Source of the DNA: Actinorhabdospora filicis
GTDB taxonomy: Bacteria; Actinomycetota; Actinomycetes; Mycobacteriales; Micromonosporaceae
Assembly (NCBI RefSeq): GCF_030269765.1
Contig: NZ_BSTX01000005.1
Coordinates: 124,001 to 188,000 of the forward strand
Length of the DNA: 64,000 bases
Reading direction: 5' to 3'
Shown here: one piece after another, positions 8,693 to 16,172 of the stretch
How positions within the stretch are numbered: the first letter of the stretch is position 1
Layout: each line of letters opens with the position of its first letter
Notes under the pieces: model-generated
The model's database searches: none
What the model saw: the letters and a program-made list of their open reading frames with translations, nothing else
What the model was told of the DNA's origin: nothing
Program-made: the position numbers and the translations under genes

Positions 8693-9438
8693 GCCTCCGA
8701 GGCTAGCCACTCGGCGTAGGTGGGACCGGCGAGGCGGGCGCCGGGGCCGGGGAGGAGGCCGCCGTCCTCGTAGATCGCGCGGTCCTCCTCGGGGGCGGTG
8801 ACGGGGGTGATGGACAGCGTGTCGCCCGCGTAGAGCGCGGCCAGCTCGATGATGTCCTCGGCGCGGGGACCGGCGATCTCCAGGAACGGCATCCCGGCGG
8901 GGGCCGAGTCGAAGTCGAAGGCCACGTCGACGAGGGTCTCGGCGACGGTGCGGGCGGCCACGATCTGGGTGCGCATGCGCGGGACGTAGGCGGTGCCGCC
9001 CTGCGTCCCCCACGTCACCATCTGCCCGACGAGCTCGTGGAACTGGGCGGCGCGGACGATGCGGACCGGCAGCGGGCCGTCGAGGAGGGCGTCCTCGTGG
9101 GCGAGTTTGGCGGCGTTGTAGCCGGTGACGGTGTCGTCGATGCCGATGATGGACACCGACACGATCCGGTCGACGCCGGCCTTCCGGCCCGCCTCGTGCA
9201 GGTTCGCCGCGGAGGCGAGGAAGAAGGCGGTGGCGTCGTCCTTGTCGAAGGAGGGGGTGCTGGACACGTCGATGGCGACCTCCACGTCCACGAGCGCGGC
9301 GGCCAGGCCCGCGCCGGTGACGATGTCGACGCCGTTGGCGCGGGAGACGGCCACGACCTCGTGGCCGCGTTCGGTGAGGACGTCGGTGACGTGCCTGCCG
9401 ACGCGTCCGGTGGCTCCGATGACGGCGACCTTGGACAT
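8689..9438 (-). CDS. NmrA/atypical SDR NAD(P)-binding protein
   Basis: 249 residues with an N-terminal GATGRVG dinucleotide-binding loop (8-14) and no YxxxK pair in the usual place, as in NmrA-like and NAD(P)H-binding redox-sensor or quinone reductase-like proteins. Function unknown. It begins the operon (AAGGAG seven bases from the ATG) and its stop overlaps the start of the regulator. A palindrome 18 bases before the start is a likely operator for that regulator. Confidence 0.82.
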   Translation of the reverse strand: MSKVAVIGATGRVGRHVTDVLTERGHEVVAVSRANGVDIVTGAGLAAALVDVEVAIDVSSTPSFDKDDATAFFLASAANLHEAGRKAGVDRIVSVSIIGIDDTVTGYNAAKLAHEDALLDGPLPVRIVRAAQFHELVGQMVTWGTQGGTAYVPRMRTQIVAARTVAETLVDVAFDFDSAPAGMPFLEIAGPRAEDIIELAALYAGDTLSITPVTAPEEDRAIYEDGGLLPGPGARLAGPTYAEWLASEA

Positions 9439-9455
9439 GCGCTGCTCCTTCGTTC

Positions 9456-9470
9456 AACCCGGTCCGGGTT
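9456..9470. promoter_or_regulatory. Palindromic operator before the NmrA/MmyB/SDR operon
   Basis: AACCCGG-T-CCGGGTT is a perfect 7-bp inverted repeat just upstream of the first gene's ribosome site. Its position fits autoregulation by the MmyB-like protein at 7877-8692. Inference; a second regulator cannot be ruled out. Confidence 0.5.
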
Positions 9471-9879
9471 CTCGATCTCGTTCGTCTGAACACCTGACGG
9501 GCGGGCGCGAGAGAATGTGACGACGTTCGGAGGAGCGGCAGGTCGTACTTTCAGACGACATCGGCGGGACGCCTCAGGTGGGCCGCAGCTGCGGTTCGCC
9601 CCCGGCGTATCCAGGGCTTTCGATGTCCGGCCCGGAACTTCCTGGGACTTTTTCACGTCCCCTCGACTCGTTGATCGGCCGACGTCGATGCCTCAGGCGC
9701 GAGATTGATGCCCGTCCATACCCGAAAAGGTGAAGATCTTCGCGGATGAGCGTTTCCGTCCACCCCGGCGCTCGTTTCCCCATACGGTGGCATCACCGCG
9801 TGAGGCATTCCTCACGCGCAGTGGTGGTGCGGAGTCCCGGTCATCGGGCAGACGACGAAGACGAAAAGGGGAATCTTCC
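9471..9879. other. Intergenic region before chaplin 3
   Basis: About 400 bases with no credible gene. A reading frame extends upstream from the chaplin to 9730, but its codons lack a signal peptide and a ribosome site; the promoter of the chaplin must lie here. No recognisable sigma-WhiG-type promoter was seen. Confidence 0.5.
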
Positions 9880-10323
9880 ATGAACTCAAGCCTCGCGCGT
9901 ACCGGTGTCAAGGTCGGCATGCTGGCCGCCGGACTGGTCCTCCTCGCGGGTGGGACCGCGCAGGCCGGCGGAAACGCCACGACGGGTGGGAACTACGGCC
10001 TCGGGAACGGCAACCAGCTGCTCACCGGCATCCAGGTTCCGATCAGCGTCTGCGGGAACTCCCTGGCCGTCCTCGGCGCCTCGAACGCCGGATGCCACGG
10101 GAACTCCACCGCGACGACCAAGGACAGCCACGCGGGCAAGGGCCACGGTCACGGCCACAACATGACCACCGGCCACAACTACGGCGTTCTCAACGGCAAC
10201 CAGGCCAGCACCGACGTCCAGGTGCCGGTGACGGTGTGCGGCAACGCCATCGCCATCTTCGGCGTGGCCAACGCCGGTTGCCAGGGTGACGCGACCGCCA
10301 CCAGCGGCGCCACCCACAAGTAA
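9880..10323 (+). CDS. Two-domain chaplin with a His-rich linker
   Basis: 147-residue secreted chaplin. ATG 9880 follows AAAAGGGGA and begins a clean signal peptide cut near residue 29 (AQA-G); the longer frame from 9730 is not used. Two chaplin units have Cys at 58/72 and 120/134, the same 14-residue spacing as in the two long chaplins at 3282-5304. Between them lies HAGKGHGHGHNMTTGHN (84-100), a His-rich segment that could bind metal. It lacks a C-terminal sorting signal, so it resembles the short, non-anchored chaplin class in secretion but has two domains. Confidence 0.9.
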   Translation: MNSSLARTGVKVGMLAAGLVLLAGGTAQAGGNATTGGNYGLGNGNQLLTGIQVPISVCGNSLAVLGASNAGCHGNSTATTKDSHAGKGHGHGHNMTTGHNYGVLNGNQASTDVQVPVTVCGNAIAIFGVANAGCQGDATATSGATHK

Positions 10324-10341
10324 TCCCCGAGCACGGACCGG

Positions 10342-10371
10342 ACGGGAGCGGCGGACGCGCCGCTCCCGTTT
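10342..10371 (+). terminator. Terminator after chaplin 3
   Basis: ACGGGAGCGGC / GCCGCTCCCGT, an 11-bp perfect stem with a six-base loop followed by TTTCG, directly after the chaplin stop. Confidence 0.8.
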
Positions 10372-10423
10372 CGTGTGTACGGGGCCTGGGCCCCTGTGCG
10401 AACGACCTCAATCTCGGATAACC

Positions 10424-10435
10424 TAACGCTCGTTA
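10424..10435. promoter_or_regulatory. TAACG-CT-CGTTA operator before the carboxylase operon
   Basis: Inverted repeat with TAACG half-sites, about 30 bases upstream of the carboxyltransferase start. Such sites are typical of TetR-family regulators of fatty-acid and branched-chain acyl-CoA catabolism. No TetR gene lies nearby, so the regulator would act in trans. Confidence 0.5.
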
Positions 10436-10465
10436 AGGGACGTCTGAGCGCGATGAGGCGGCGGA

Positions 10466-12007
10466 ATGAACCAGGAACGAGACCTCGACGAGCTGACCAA
10501 GGCCGTCAAATCCGGCGGCGCGGAGAAATACCACGCCGCGAACCGGGCCAAGGGCAAGCTGTTCGCCCGGGAGCGCATCGCGCTGCTGGTCGACGAGGGG
10601 TCCTTCGTCGAGGACGGGCTCTTCGCCAACGCGCTGGCCACCGGCCCCGACGGTGAGCCCTCGCTGCCCGCCGACGGCGTGGTGACCGGCACGGCGACCG
10701 TGGACGGGCGGCCGATCTGCGTCGCGGCCAACGACTCCACCGTCAAGGCGGGCTCGTGGGGCGCGCGGACGGTGGAGAAGCTGCTGCGGATCACCGAGAA
10801 GGCCTACGACACGCAGGTCCCCATGATCTACCTCGTGGACTCGGCGGGCGCGCGCATCACCGACCAGGTCGAGCTGTTCCCCGGCCGCCGCGGCGCCGGG
10901 CGCATCTTCTACAACCAGGTCCGCGCCTCGGGTTCCATCCCGCAGGTCTGCGCCCTGTTCGGGCCCAGTGCGGCCGGCGGCGCCTACATTCCCGCCTTCT
11001 GCGACATCGTCGCGATGGTCGACGGGAACGCGTCCATGTACCTGGGCTCCGACCGCATGGTCGAGATGGTCACCGGCGAGAAGACCACCCTCGAAGCCAT
11101 GGGCGGCGCGAAGATGCACACCACCGAGTCGGGGGTGGGGCACTTCCTGTGCAAGACCGAGGCCGACGCGATCGAGGTCGTGCGCACTTACCTGTCCTAT
11201 CTGCCGTCCAACCACGCCGGGCAGCCCCCGGTGAGCGAGGCGCGCGCGCCCGAGGACGCCGACCTGTCCGCGCTGGTCCCGGCCAACGAGCGGCAGGCCT
11301 TCGACATCCGCAAGTTCATCAAGGGCGTCGTGGACGAGGGCAGCTTCTTCGAGATCCAGGCCCGATGGGCCAAGGAGCTCACCGTCGGCTTCGCGCGCCT
11401 GGACGGCAAGCCGATCGGCATCGTGGCCAACAACTCCATGTTCAAGGGCGGCGTCCTGTTCGTGGACTCCGCCGACAAGGCCGCGCGCTTCGTGCAGACC
11501 TGCGACGCGTTCAACGTGCCCCTGCTGTTCCTCGCCGACGTGCCAGGCTTCATGGTCGGCACCGCCGTGGAGAAGCAGGGCATCATCCGCCACGGCGCCA
11601 AGATGATCAGCGCGATCTCCGAGGCCACCGTCCCGAAGATGTGCGTCGTCGTCCGCAAGGCCTACGGCGCTGGCCTGTACGCGATGGCCGGACCCGGTTT
11701 CGGCCCGGACGCCACCATCGCGCTGCCCACCGCGAAGATCGCCGTCATGGGCGCCGAGGCCGCCGTGAACGCCGTCTACGCCAAGAAGATCGCCGGCCTT
11801 CCCGAGGAGGAGCGCGAGGGCTTCATCACCGCCAAGCGCGCCGAGTACGAGAAGGACATCGACATCACCCACCTGGCCGCCGAGCTGGTCGTCGACACGA
11901 TCATCGACGCCGAGCGCCTGCGTCCCGAGCTGATCGCCCGGTACGCCGCCGCGGCGACCAAGGACCGCACTTTCTCCCGCCGCCGCCACGGCATCACCCC
12001 CGTCTAG
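10466..12007 (+). CDS. accD: Acyl-CoA carboxylase carboxyltransferase (beta) subunit
   Basis: Transfers CO2 from carboxybiotin to an acyl-CoA. The 513-residue protein is the full two-domain crotonase-fold carboxyltransferase: N-half with DSAGARI (125-131) and GPSAAGGAYIP (166-176), C-half with the DVPGFMVG and ATIALPTAKIAVMG segments. The extended N-terminal part and linkage with acyl-CoA dehydrogenase favour a methylcrotonyl-CoA or related branched-chain substrate over acetyl/propionyl-CoA; the substrate is inferred. The stop is 14 bases before acyl-CoA dehydrogenase, so the two form an operon. The biotin carboxylase and HMG-CoA lyase of the same pathway lie at 2-1689. Confidence 0.9.
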   Translation: MNQERDLDELTKAVKSGGAEKYHAANRAKGKLFARERIALLVDEGSFVEDGLFANALATGPDGEPSLPADGVVTGTATVDGRPICVAANDSTVKAGSWGARTVEKLLRITEKAYDTQVPMIYLVDSAGARITDQVELFPGRRGAGRIFYNQVRASGSIPQVCALFGPSAAGGAYIPAFCDIVAMVDGNASMYLGSDRMVEMVTGEKTTLEAMGGAKMHTTESGVGHFLCKTEADAIEVVRTYLSYLPSNHAGQPPVSEARAPEDADLSALVPANERQAFDIRKFIKGVVDEGSFFEIQARWAKELTVGFARLDGKPIGIVANNSMFKGGVLFVDSADKAARFVQTCDAFNVPLLFLADVPGFMVGTAVEKQGIIRHGAKMISAISEATVPKMCVVVRKAYGAGLYAMAGPGFGPDATIALPTAKIAVMGAEAAVNAVYAKKIAGLPEEEREGFITAKRAEYEKDIDITHLAAELVVDTIIDAERLRPELIARYAAAATKDRTFSRRRHGITPV

Positions 12008-12021
12008 AGAGGGCGACCATC

Positions 12022-13170
12022 ATGCACTTCGGACTGTCCGAGGAGTACTCCCAGCTTCGGGAGACCGTGCGGGCCTTCGCCCAGGACAAGGTCGCCCCGG
12101 TCATCGGCGAGTACTACGAGAATCGCCAGTTCCCCTACGAGCTCATCAAGCAGATGGGCGACATGGGCCTGTTCGGGCTGCCGTTCTCCGAGGAGTACGG
12201 CGGCATGGGCGGCGACTACTTCGCGCTGTGCCTGGTGCTGGAGGAGCTGGCGCGCGTCGACTCCTCCGTCGCCATCACCCTGGAGGCCGCCGTCTCCCTG
12301 GGCGCGATGCCGATCTACCGCTTCGGAACCGAGGAGCAGAAGGCCACGTGGCTGCCGCGCCTCTGCCGGGGCGAGGCCCTGGCTGCCTTCGGGCTCACCG
12401 AGCCCGGCGGCGGCTCCGATGCCGGTGCCACCAAGACCAAGGCCGTCGTCGACGGTGACGAGTGGGTGATCAACGGGTCCAAGTGCTTCATCACCAACGC
12501 CGGCACCGACATCACCGACTTCGTGACCGTCACCGCCGTCACCGGCACCACCCCCAAGGGCGGACCGGAGATCTCCTCGATCATCGTCCCGCGCGGCACG
12601 CCCGGCTTCACCGTCGCCGAGGAGTACTCGAAGGTCGGCTGGCTGGCCTCCGACACCCGCGAGCTGTTCTTCGACGACGTGCGCGTCCCGCTGGCCAACC
12701 TCGTCGGTGAGCGCGGCCGGGGCTACGCGCAGTTCCTGCGGATCCTGGACGAGGGCCGCATTGCCATCGCGGCCCTGTCGGTCGGGTTGGCGCAGGGTTG
12801 CGTGGACGAGTCGGTCAAGTACTCCCGGCAGCGCGAGGCCTTCGGGCGTCCGATCGGTGAGAACCAGGCGATCCAGTTCATGATCGCCGACATGGAGACG
12901 CGTGCGCACATGTCGCGCCTGGGCTATTACGACGCGGCCAGGCGGATGCTGGCCGGTGAGCCGTTCAAGCGGCAGGCGGCGATCGCGAAGCTGTACGCGT
13001 CGGAATCGGCGGTGGACAACGCGCGTGCGGCCACGCAGATCCACGGCGGCTACGGATTCATGAACGAGACGCCGGTGGCCCGCATGTGGCGTGACTCGAA
13101 GATCCTGGAGATCGGTGAGGGAACGTCGGAAGTGCAGCGCATGATCATCGCGCGTGATCTGGGGTTCTAG
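12022..13170 (+). CDS. acdH: Acyl-CoA dehydrogenase, AcdH-like
   Basis: FAD-dependent alpha,beta-dehydrogenation of acyl-CoA, 382 residues. I start at ATG 12022 with AGAGGG upstream; a longer frame overlapping accD is an artefact. Visible: LAAFGLTEPGGGSDAG (flavin/substrate loop), NGSKCFITNAGTD, and the C-terminal EIGEGTSEVQRM with Glu366 at the E-G-T position used as catalytic base by most acyl-CoA dehydrogenases. Isovaleryl-CoA dehydrogenases usually lack this Glu and use one in another helix, so a general branched/short-chain enzyme like Streptomyces AcdH is the better label. Ends the operon; a terminator follows. Confidence 0.9.
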   Translation: MHFGLSEEYSQLRETVRAFAQDKVAPVIGEYYENRQFPYELIKQMGDMGLFGLPFSEEYGGMGGDYFALCLVLEELARVDSSVAITLEAAVSLGAMPIYRFGTEEQKATWLPRLCRGEALAAFGLTEPGGGSDAGATKTKAVVDGDEWVINGSKCFITNAGTDITDFVTVTAVTGTTPKGGPEISSIIVPRGTPGFTVAEEYSKVGWLASDTRELFFDDVRVPLANLVGERGRGYAQFLRILDEGRIAIAALSVGLAQGCVDESVKYSRQREAFGRPIGENQAIQFMIADMETRAHMSRLGYYDAARRMLAGEPFKRQAAIAKLYASESAVDNARAATQIHGGYGFMNETPVARMWRDSKILEIGEGTSEVQRMIIARDLGF

Positions 13171-13196
13171 GTCGGGTTGCCGGGATTAACGATCTC

Positions 13197-13225
13197 CGGG
13201 CCGCGGGGTTACGCGGCCCGGTTTT
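13197..13225 (+). terminator. Rho-independent terminator after acdH
   Basis: CGGGCCGCG / CGCGGCCCG perfect 9-bp stem, six-base loop, then GTTTT. It lies between acdH and the converging MmyB regulator and may serve both. Confidence 0.88.
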
Positions 13226-13231
13226 CGCCCT

Positions 13232-13987
13232 TCAGTCCTCGGCCGGCTGGTAGATGACCAGCCGGTCGCCCCCTCCGGGGAGGGTGAGCGACTGGGAGAC
13301 CAGGCGCAGCTCACCGTCCTCGGGGTGGTGGAAGGTCTTCACGCGGCTGTTCCAGGCGCGGACCTCGTAGCGCCGCCAGAGCTCGGCGAACTCGGTGACC
13401 TCGGACAGTTCGGCGACCAGGGCGGCGACGTCCGGCGCCTGCGGCTCCTGGGTGCGCAGGTGGGCGACATTGTCGGCGGCCGAGTGCGCCCAGTCGGCCA
13501 GGACCTCGCGGGCGGCGGGGTGGGTGAAGATCCAGCGCACGGAGTTCCAGCGTTCGCGCGGCCAGTCGTCCAGACCGCGCATGAGGCGCAGGCCCTCGGG
13601 GTTGACCGCGAGGACGTCGGCGACCCGGTTCAGGACGTAAGCGGGGTTGGGGCGGACGGTCTCGACCAGGCGCACGACGGTGTCGGGCACGCCCTCGCGG
13701 GCCTCTGGCGCGGCCAGCGGCGGGCGGGCGAGGGCGTCGAGGTGCGCGGCCGACTCGGCGTCCATCTGGAGCGCGGTGGCCAGGGCGCGCAGGACCTGTG
13801 GGGAGGGCCCGGTCTCGCGGCCCTGCTCCAGGCGCGTGTAGTAGTCGACGCTCACTCCGGCGAGGGCGGCGAGTTCCTCGCGGCGCAGCCCGGGCGTCCG
13901 GCGGCGGGTGCCCCTGGGCAGGCCGACGTCGGCGGGGGACAGGGCGGCGCGTCGCGCGCGCAGGAACGTCCCGAGTGCGTTGCTCAC
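13232..13987 (-). CDS. XRE-family regulator with MmyB-like domain
   Basis: 251-residue regulator of the same family as the one at 7877: N-terminal helix-turn-helix with RRRTPGLRREELAALAGVSVDYYTRLEQGRE, then a ligand-binding domain (about 100-245). GTG start. It is divergent from the SDR-like gene at 14051 with a 63-base gap, the usual arrangement of regulator and target. Confidence 0.88.
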   Translation of the reverse strand: MSNALGTFLRARRAALSPADVGLPRGTRRRTPGLRREELAALAGVSVDYYTRLEQGRETGPSPQVLRALATALQMDAESAAHLDALARPPLAAPEAREGVPDTVVRLVETVRPNPAYVLNRVADVLAVNPEGLRLMRGLDDWPRERWNSVRWIFTHPAAREVLADWAHSAADNVAHLRTQEPQAPDVAALVAELSEVTEFAELWRRYEVRAWNSRVKTFHHPEDGELRLVSQSLTLPGGGDRLVIYQPAED

Positions 13988-14023
13988 CCGTCCCAGCCTA
14001 GGTGCGGCGCGGCCTGGTTAACG

Positions 14024-14038
14024 GCGGCGATCGGCCGC
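14024..14038. promoter_or_regulatory. Inverted repeat in the MmyB/SDR divergent promoter
   Basis: GCGGC-GATCG-GCCGC, 5-bp arms, in the short gap between the regulator and the SDR-like gene. A short G+C-rich palindrome, so only a weak candidate operator. Confidence 0.3.
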
Positions 14039-14050
14039 AGGATCGTGGGC

Positions 14051-14725
14051 ATGACCACCTTGATCATCGGCGGGACCACCGGCATCGGCCGGGCTCTCGC
14101 ATCGGCGCTGCTCGCCGAGGGCTCGCCCGTCATCGCGGCGAGCCGCGACCCCCGCGAACTGCCCGGGGCGCGCCTGGAATCCTTCGACGTAACCTCGGCG
14201 GATTCCGTTCGTTCTATGTTCGACAGGATCGGGACGGTTTCGCACATCGTCACCACCGCCGTACGCGTGGACGGGGCCTACGCGCCAGTGGCCGCGGTGA
14301 CTCCGGACGACGTCGAGCGCGCGTTCGGGCCGAAGGTGCTGGGACCGTTGCTGTTGGCGCGGTACGCGCCGCCCGGGCTGGAATCCATGACCATCACCGG
14401 TGGTTTCAACGCGCGGCGGCCCGCACCCGGCGGGTCCGTCATCGCCGCCGCGAACGGGGCGATCGAGGCGCTGGTGCGCGCACTGGCGATCGAGCTGGCG
14501 CCCGTCCGGGTCAACTGCCTGTCGCCCGGCTGGGTCGACACCGACATCTGGGACAGCCTGGCGGGGGACGCCCGGGGCGAGCGTCTGGACGCGATGGGCG
14601 CGCGGCTGCCCGTCGGGCGGGTGGCCTCGGCGTCGGATCTGGCCCCGGCCTACCTGACGCTGATGCGCAACCCGCACATCACCGGCACCACACTCTTCGC
14701 CGATGGAGGGCAGCGATTGGTCTAA
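14051..14725 (+). CDS. SDR-fold protein lacking the catalytic tetrad
   Basis: 224 residues with an intact cofactor loop GGTTGIG (7-13) and the SDR C-terminal half (VRVNCLSPGWVDT, then TLFADGGQ). The catalytic positions are replaced: the NAG motif reads TTA (68-70), the Ser strand reads TITGG, and YxxxK is IAAAN (Ile131, Asn135). It may bind a nucleotide without classical SDR chemistry; similar divergent SDRs exist in actinomycetes. ATG 14051 is preferred over GTG 14045. Four-base convergent overlap with the rhomboid gene; divergent from its likely regulator. Confidence 0.8.
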   Translation: MTTLIIGGTTGIGRALASALLAEGSPVIAASRDPRELPGARLESFDVTSADSVRSMFDRIGTVSHIVTTAVRVDGAYAPVAAVTPDDVERAFGPKVLGPLLLARYAPPGLESMTITGGFNARRPAPGGSVIAAANGAIEALVRALAIELAPVRVNCLSPGWVDTDIWDSLAGDARGERLDAMGARLPVGRVASASDLAPAYLTLMRNPHITGTTLFADGGQRLV

Positions 14726-15645
14726 CCGAACAGCTCCGGATGTATCTCCAGATAGTTCGTGCGCATCACGACCAGGACGGCGAGTACCGCCAGGACCAGC
14801 ACGAACGTGCCCACCTGCACCGGGATCCGGTACTTGCGCGGGGCGTAGGCGATGCCGAGGGCCAGCAGCGCGCCGGTCACCAGCCCGCCCAGGTGCCCGG
14901 CGATGCTGATCCCGGACACGCTGAAACTGAAGATCACGTTGATGGCGATGATGGCGATGACGCCCTGCAACTCGCGGCCGAGCCTGCGGTTGACGAAGAC
15001 CAGGGCGCCGAACAGGCCGAAGATCGCGCCGGACGCGCCGACGGTGACGCTGCGCGGGTCGCTGAACAGGTACACCGCGACCGCGCCGCCCAGGCCGGAC
15101 ACGAGGTACAGCGCGGCGAAGCGCACGTGCCCGATCGTCCGTTCCATGCCACGCCCGACGAACCAGAGCGCGAACATGTTCATGAGGAGGTGCAGCACGC
15201 CGTAGTGCACGAAACCCGAGGTCAGCAGCCGGTACCAGCCGCCGTCCATGACGCCGGTGTAGAGCTGCCCGTCCTGGGTGAAGCTCGGGGCGATGACTCC
15301 GCCCCACAACTGCGCCGGCGAGTAACCCGACCCGCCGCCGATGCCGAACCCGCCCAGCGAGCGGCCCTTGGTGAGCACCGCGTCCAGCAGGAACACGGCC
15401 ACGTTGATCGCGACGAGCGCGTAGGTGACGTACTCACGGCGTCCGACGACACCGCCACCGAAGTGGCCCTTCGTCTGCCGGACCGTCCGCCTGCCTTCGG
15501 CCACGCACTCCGGGCACTGGAACCCGACGGCGGCCTCATGCATGCAATTAGGGCAGATCGGGCGCCCGCAGCGCGTGCAGCGGACATACGTCTCACGTTG
15601 CGGGTGGCGATAACAGGTCGCCGCCCCGATCTGCCCTGCGTCCAT
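14722..15645 (-). CDS. Rhomboid-family intramembrane serine protease with zinc-finger N-terminus
   Basis: Cleaves transmembrane proteins inside the bilayer. The 307-residue protein starts with a B-box-like zinc finger (Cys11, 23, 26, 31, 34, 44, 47 and His14), then about seven membrane helices. Catalytic residues are visible: HxxxN (His152, Asn156), GASG with Ser205, and His251 in the SIAGHLGG helix. The start overlaps the cyclophilin stop (TAATG), so the two are coupled. Cyclophilin followed by rhomboid is a conserved near-origin arrangement in actinobacteria. Confidence 0.93.
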   Translation of the reverse strand: MDAGQIGAATCYRHPQRETYVRCTRCGRPICPNCMHEAAVGFQCPECVAEGRRTVRQTKGHFGGGVVGRREYVTYALVAINVAVFLLDAVLTKGRSLGGFGIGGGSGYSPAQLWGGVIAPSFTQDGQLYTGVMDGGWYRLLTSGFVHYGVLHLLMNMFALWFVGRGMERTIGHVRFAALYLVSGLGGAVAVYLFSDPRSVTVGASGAIFGLFGALVFVNRRLGRELQGVIAIIAINVIFSFSVSGISIAGHLGGLVTGALLALGIAYAPRKYRIPVQVGTFVLVLAVLAVLVVMRTNYLEIHPELFG

Positions 15646-16172
15646 TAACGCTTGATGGTAACGCGCTCGATCACGATGTCGGTGCCTGGACGATCGCCGG
15701 GGCCCGTCTGCGTGGTCGCGATCTTGTCGACGACGGCCTTCGACTCCTCGTCGGCGACCTCGCCGAAGATGGTGTGCTTGCCGTTCAGCCAGTTCGGGGC
15801 CGTCACCGTGATGAAGAACTGGGACCCGTTGGTGCCCTGGCCCATCTGGATGCCCGCGTTGGCCATGGCCAGCTGGTACTTCTTGGTGAACTGGAGCTCC
15901 GGGTGGATCTCGTCGTTGAACGTGTAACCCGGGCCGCCCCGCCCGGTGCCCGTCGGGTCGCCGCCCTGGATCATGAAACCGTCGATGACCCGGTGGAAGA
16001 TGACGCCGTCGTAGTACGGGCCCTCGCCCTTCTCGCCCGTCCGCGGGTCGATGTACTCACGGGTGCCCTCGGCGAGCTCCACGAAGTTCTTCACCGTCTT
16101 CGGCGCGTGGTTGTCGAAGAGGCTCAGGTTGATGTCGCCGACGTTCGTGTGCAGTGTCGCGGTGGTGGTCAT
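15645..16172 (-). CDS. ppiA: Cyclophilin-type peptidyl-prolyl isomerase
   Basis: Catalyses proline cis-trans isomerisation; cytoplasmic, as no signal peptide is present. The 175-residue protein has IFHRVIDGFMIQGGDPTGTG (Arg61, Phe66, Gln69) and NGSQFFI. I use ATG 16172 (MTTTATLHTN), the family start; the frame continues 99 codons upstream but those codons are Arg/Pro/Ala-rich without domain similarity. No clear ribosome site precedes the ATG. First gene of the pair with the rhomboid protease. Confidence 0.93.
   Translation of the reverse strand: MTTTATLHTNVGDINLSLFDNHAPKTVKNFVELAEGTREYIDPRTGEKGEGPYYDGVIFHRVIDGFMIQGGDPTGTGRGGPGYTFNDEIHPELQFTKKYQLAMANAGIQMGQGTNGSQFFITVTAPNWLNGKHTIFGEVADEESKAVVDKIATTQTGPGDRPGTDIVIERVTIKR

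Noticed and set aside
3282-10323. Chaplins as substrates of the class E sortase
   Set aside because: None has an LAxTG/LPxTG-like C-terminal signal or membrane segment, so anchoring by this sortase is not supported.
12022-13170. Isovaleryl-CoA dehydrogenase specifically
   Set aside because: The Glu in the E-G-T position (366) is typical of other acyl-CoA dehydrogenases; isovaleryl-CoA enzymes usually lack it.
10756-13170. An 804-codon frame spanning accD and acdH
   Set aside because: Only its last 382 codons encode the dehydrogenase; the rest is out-of-frame with accD.
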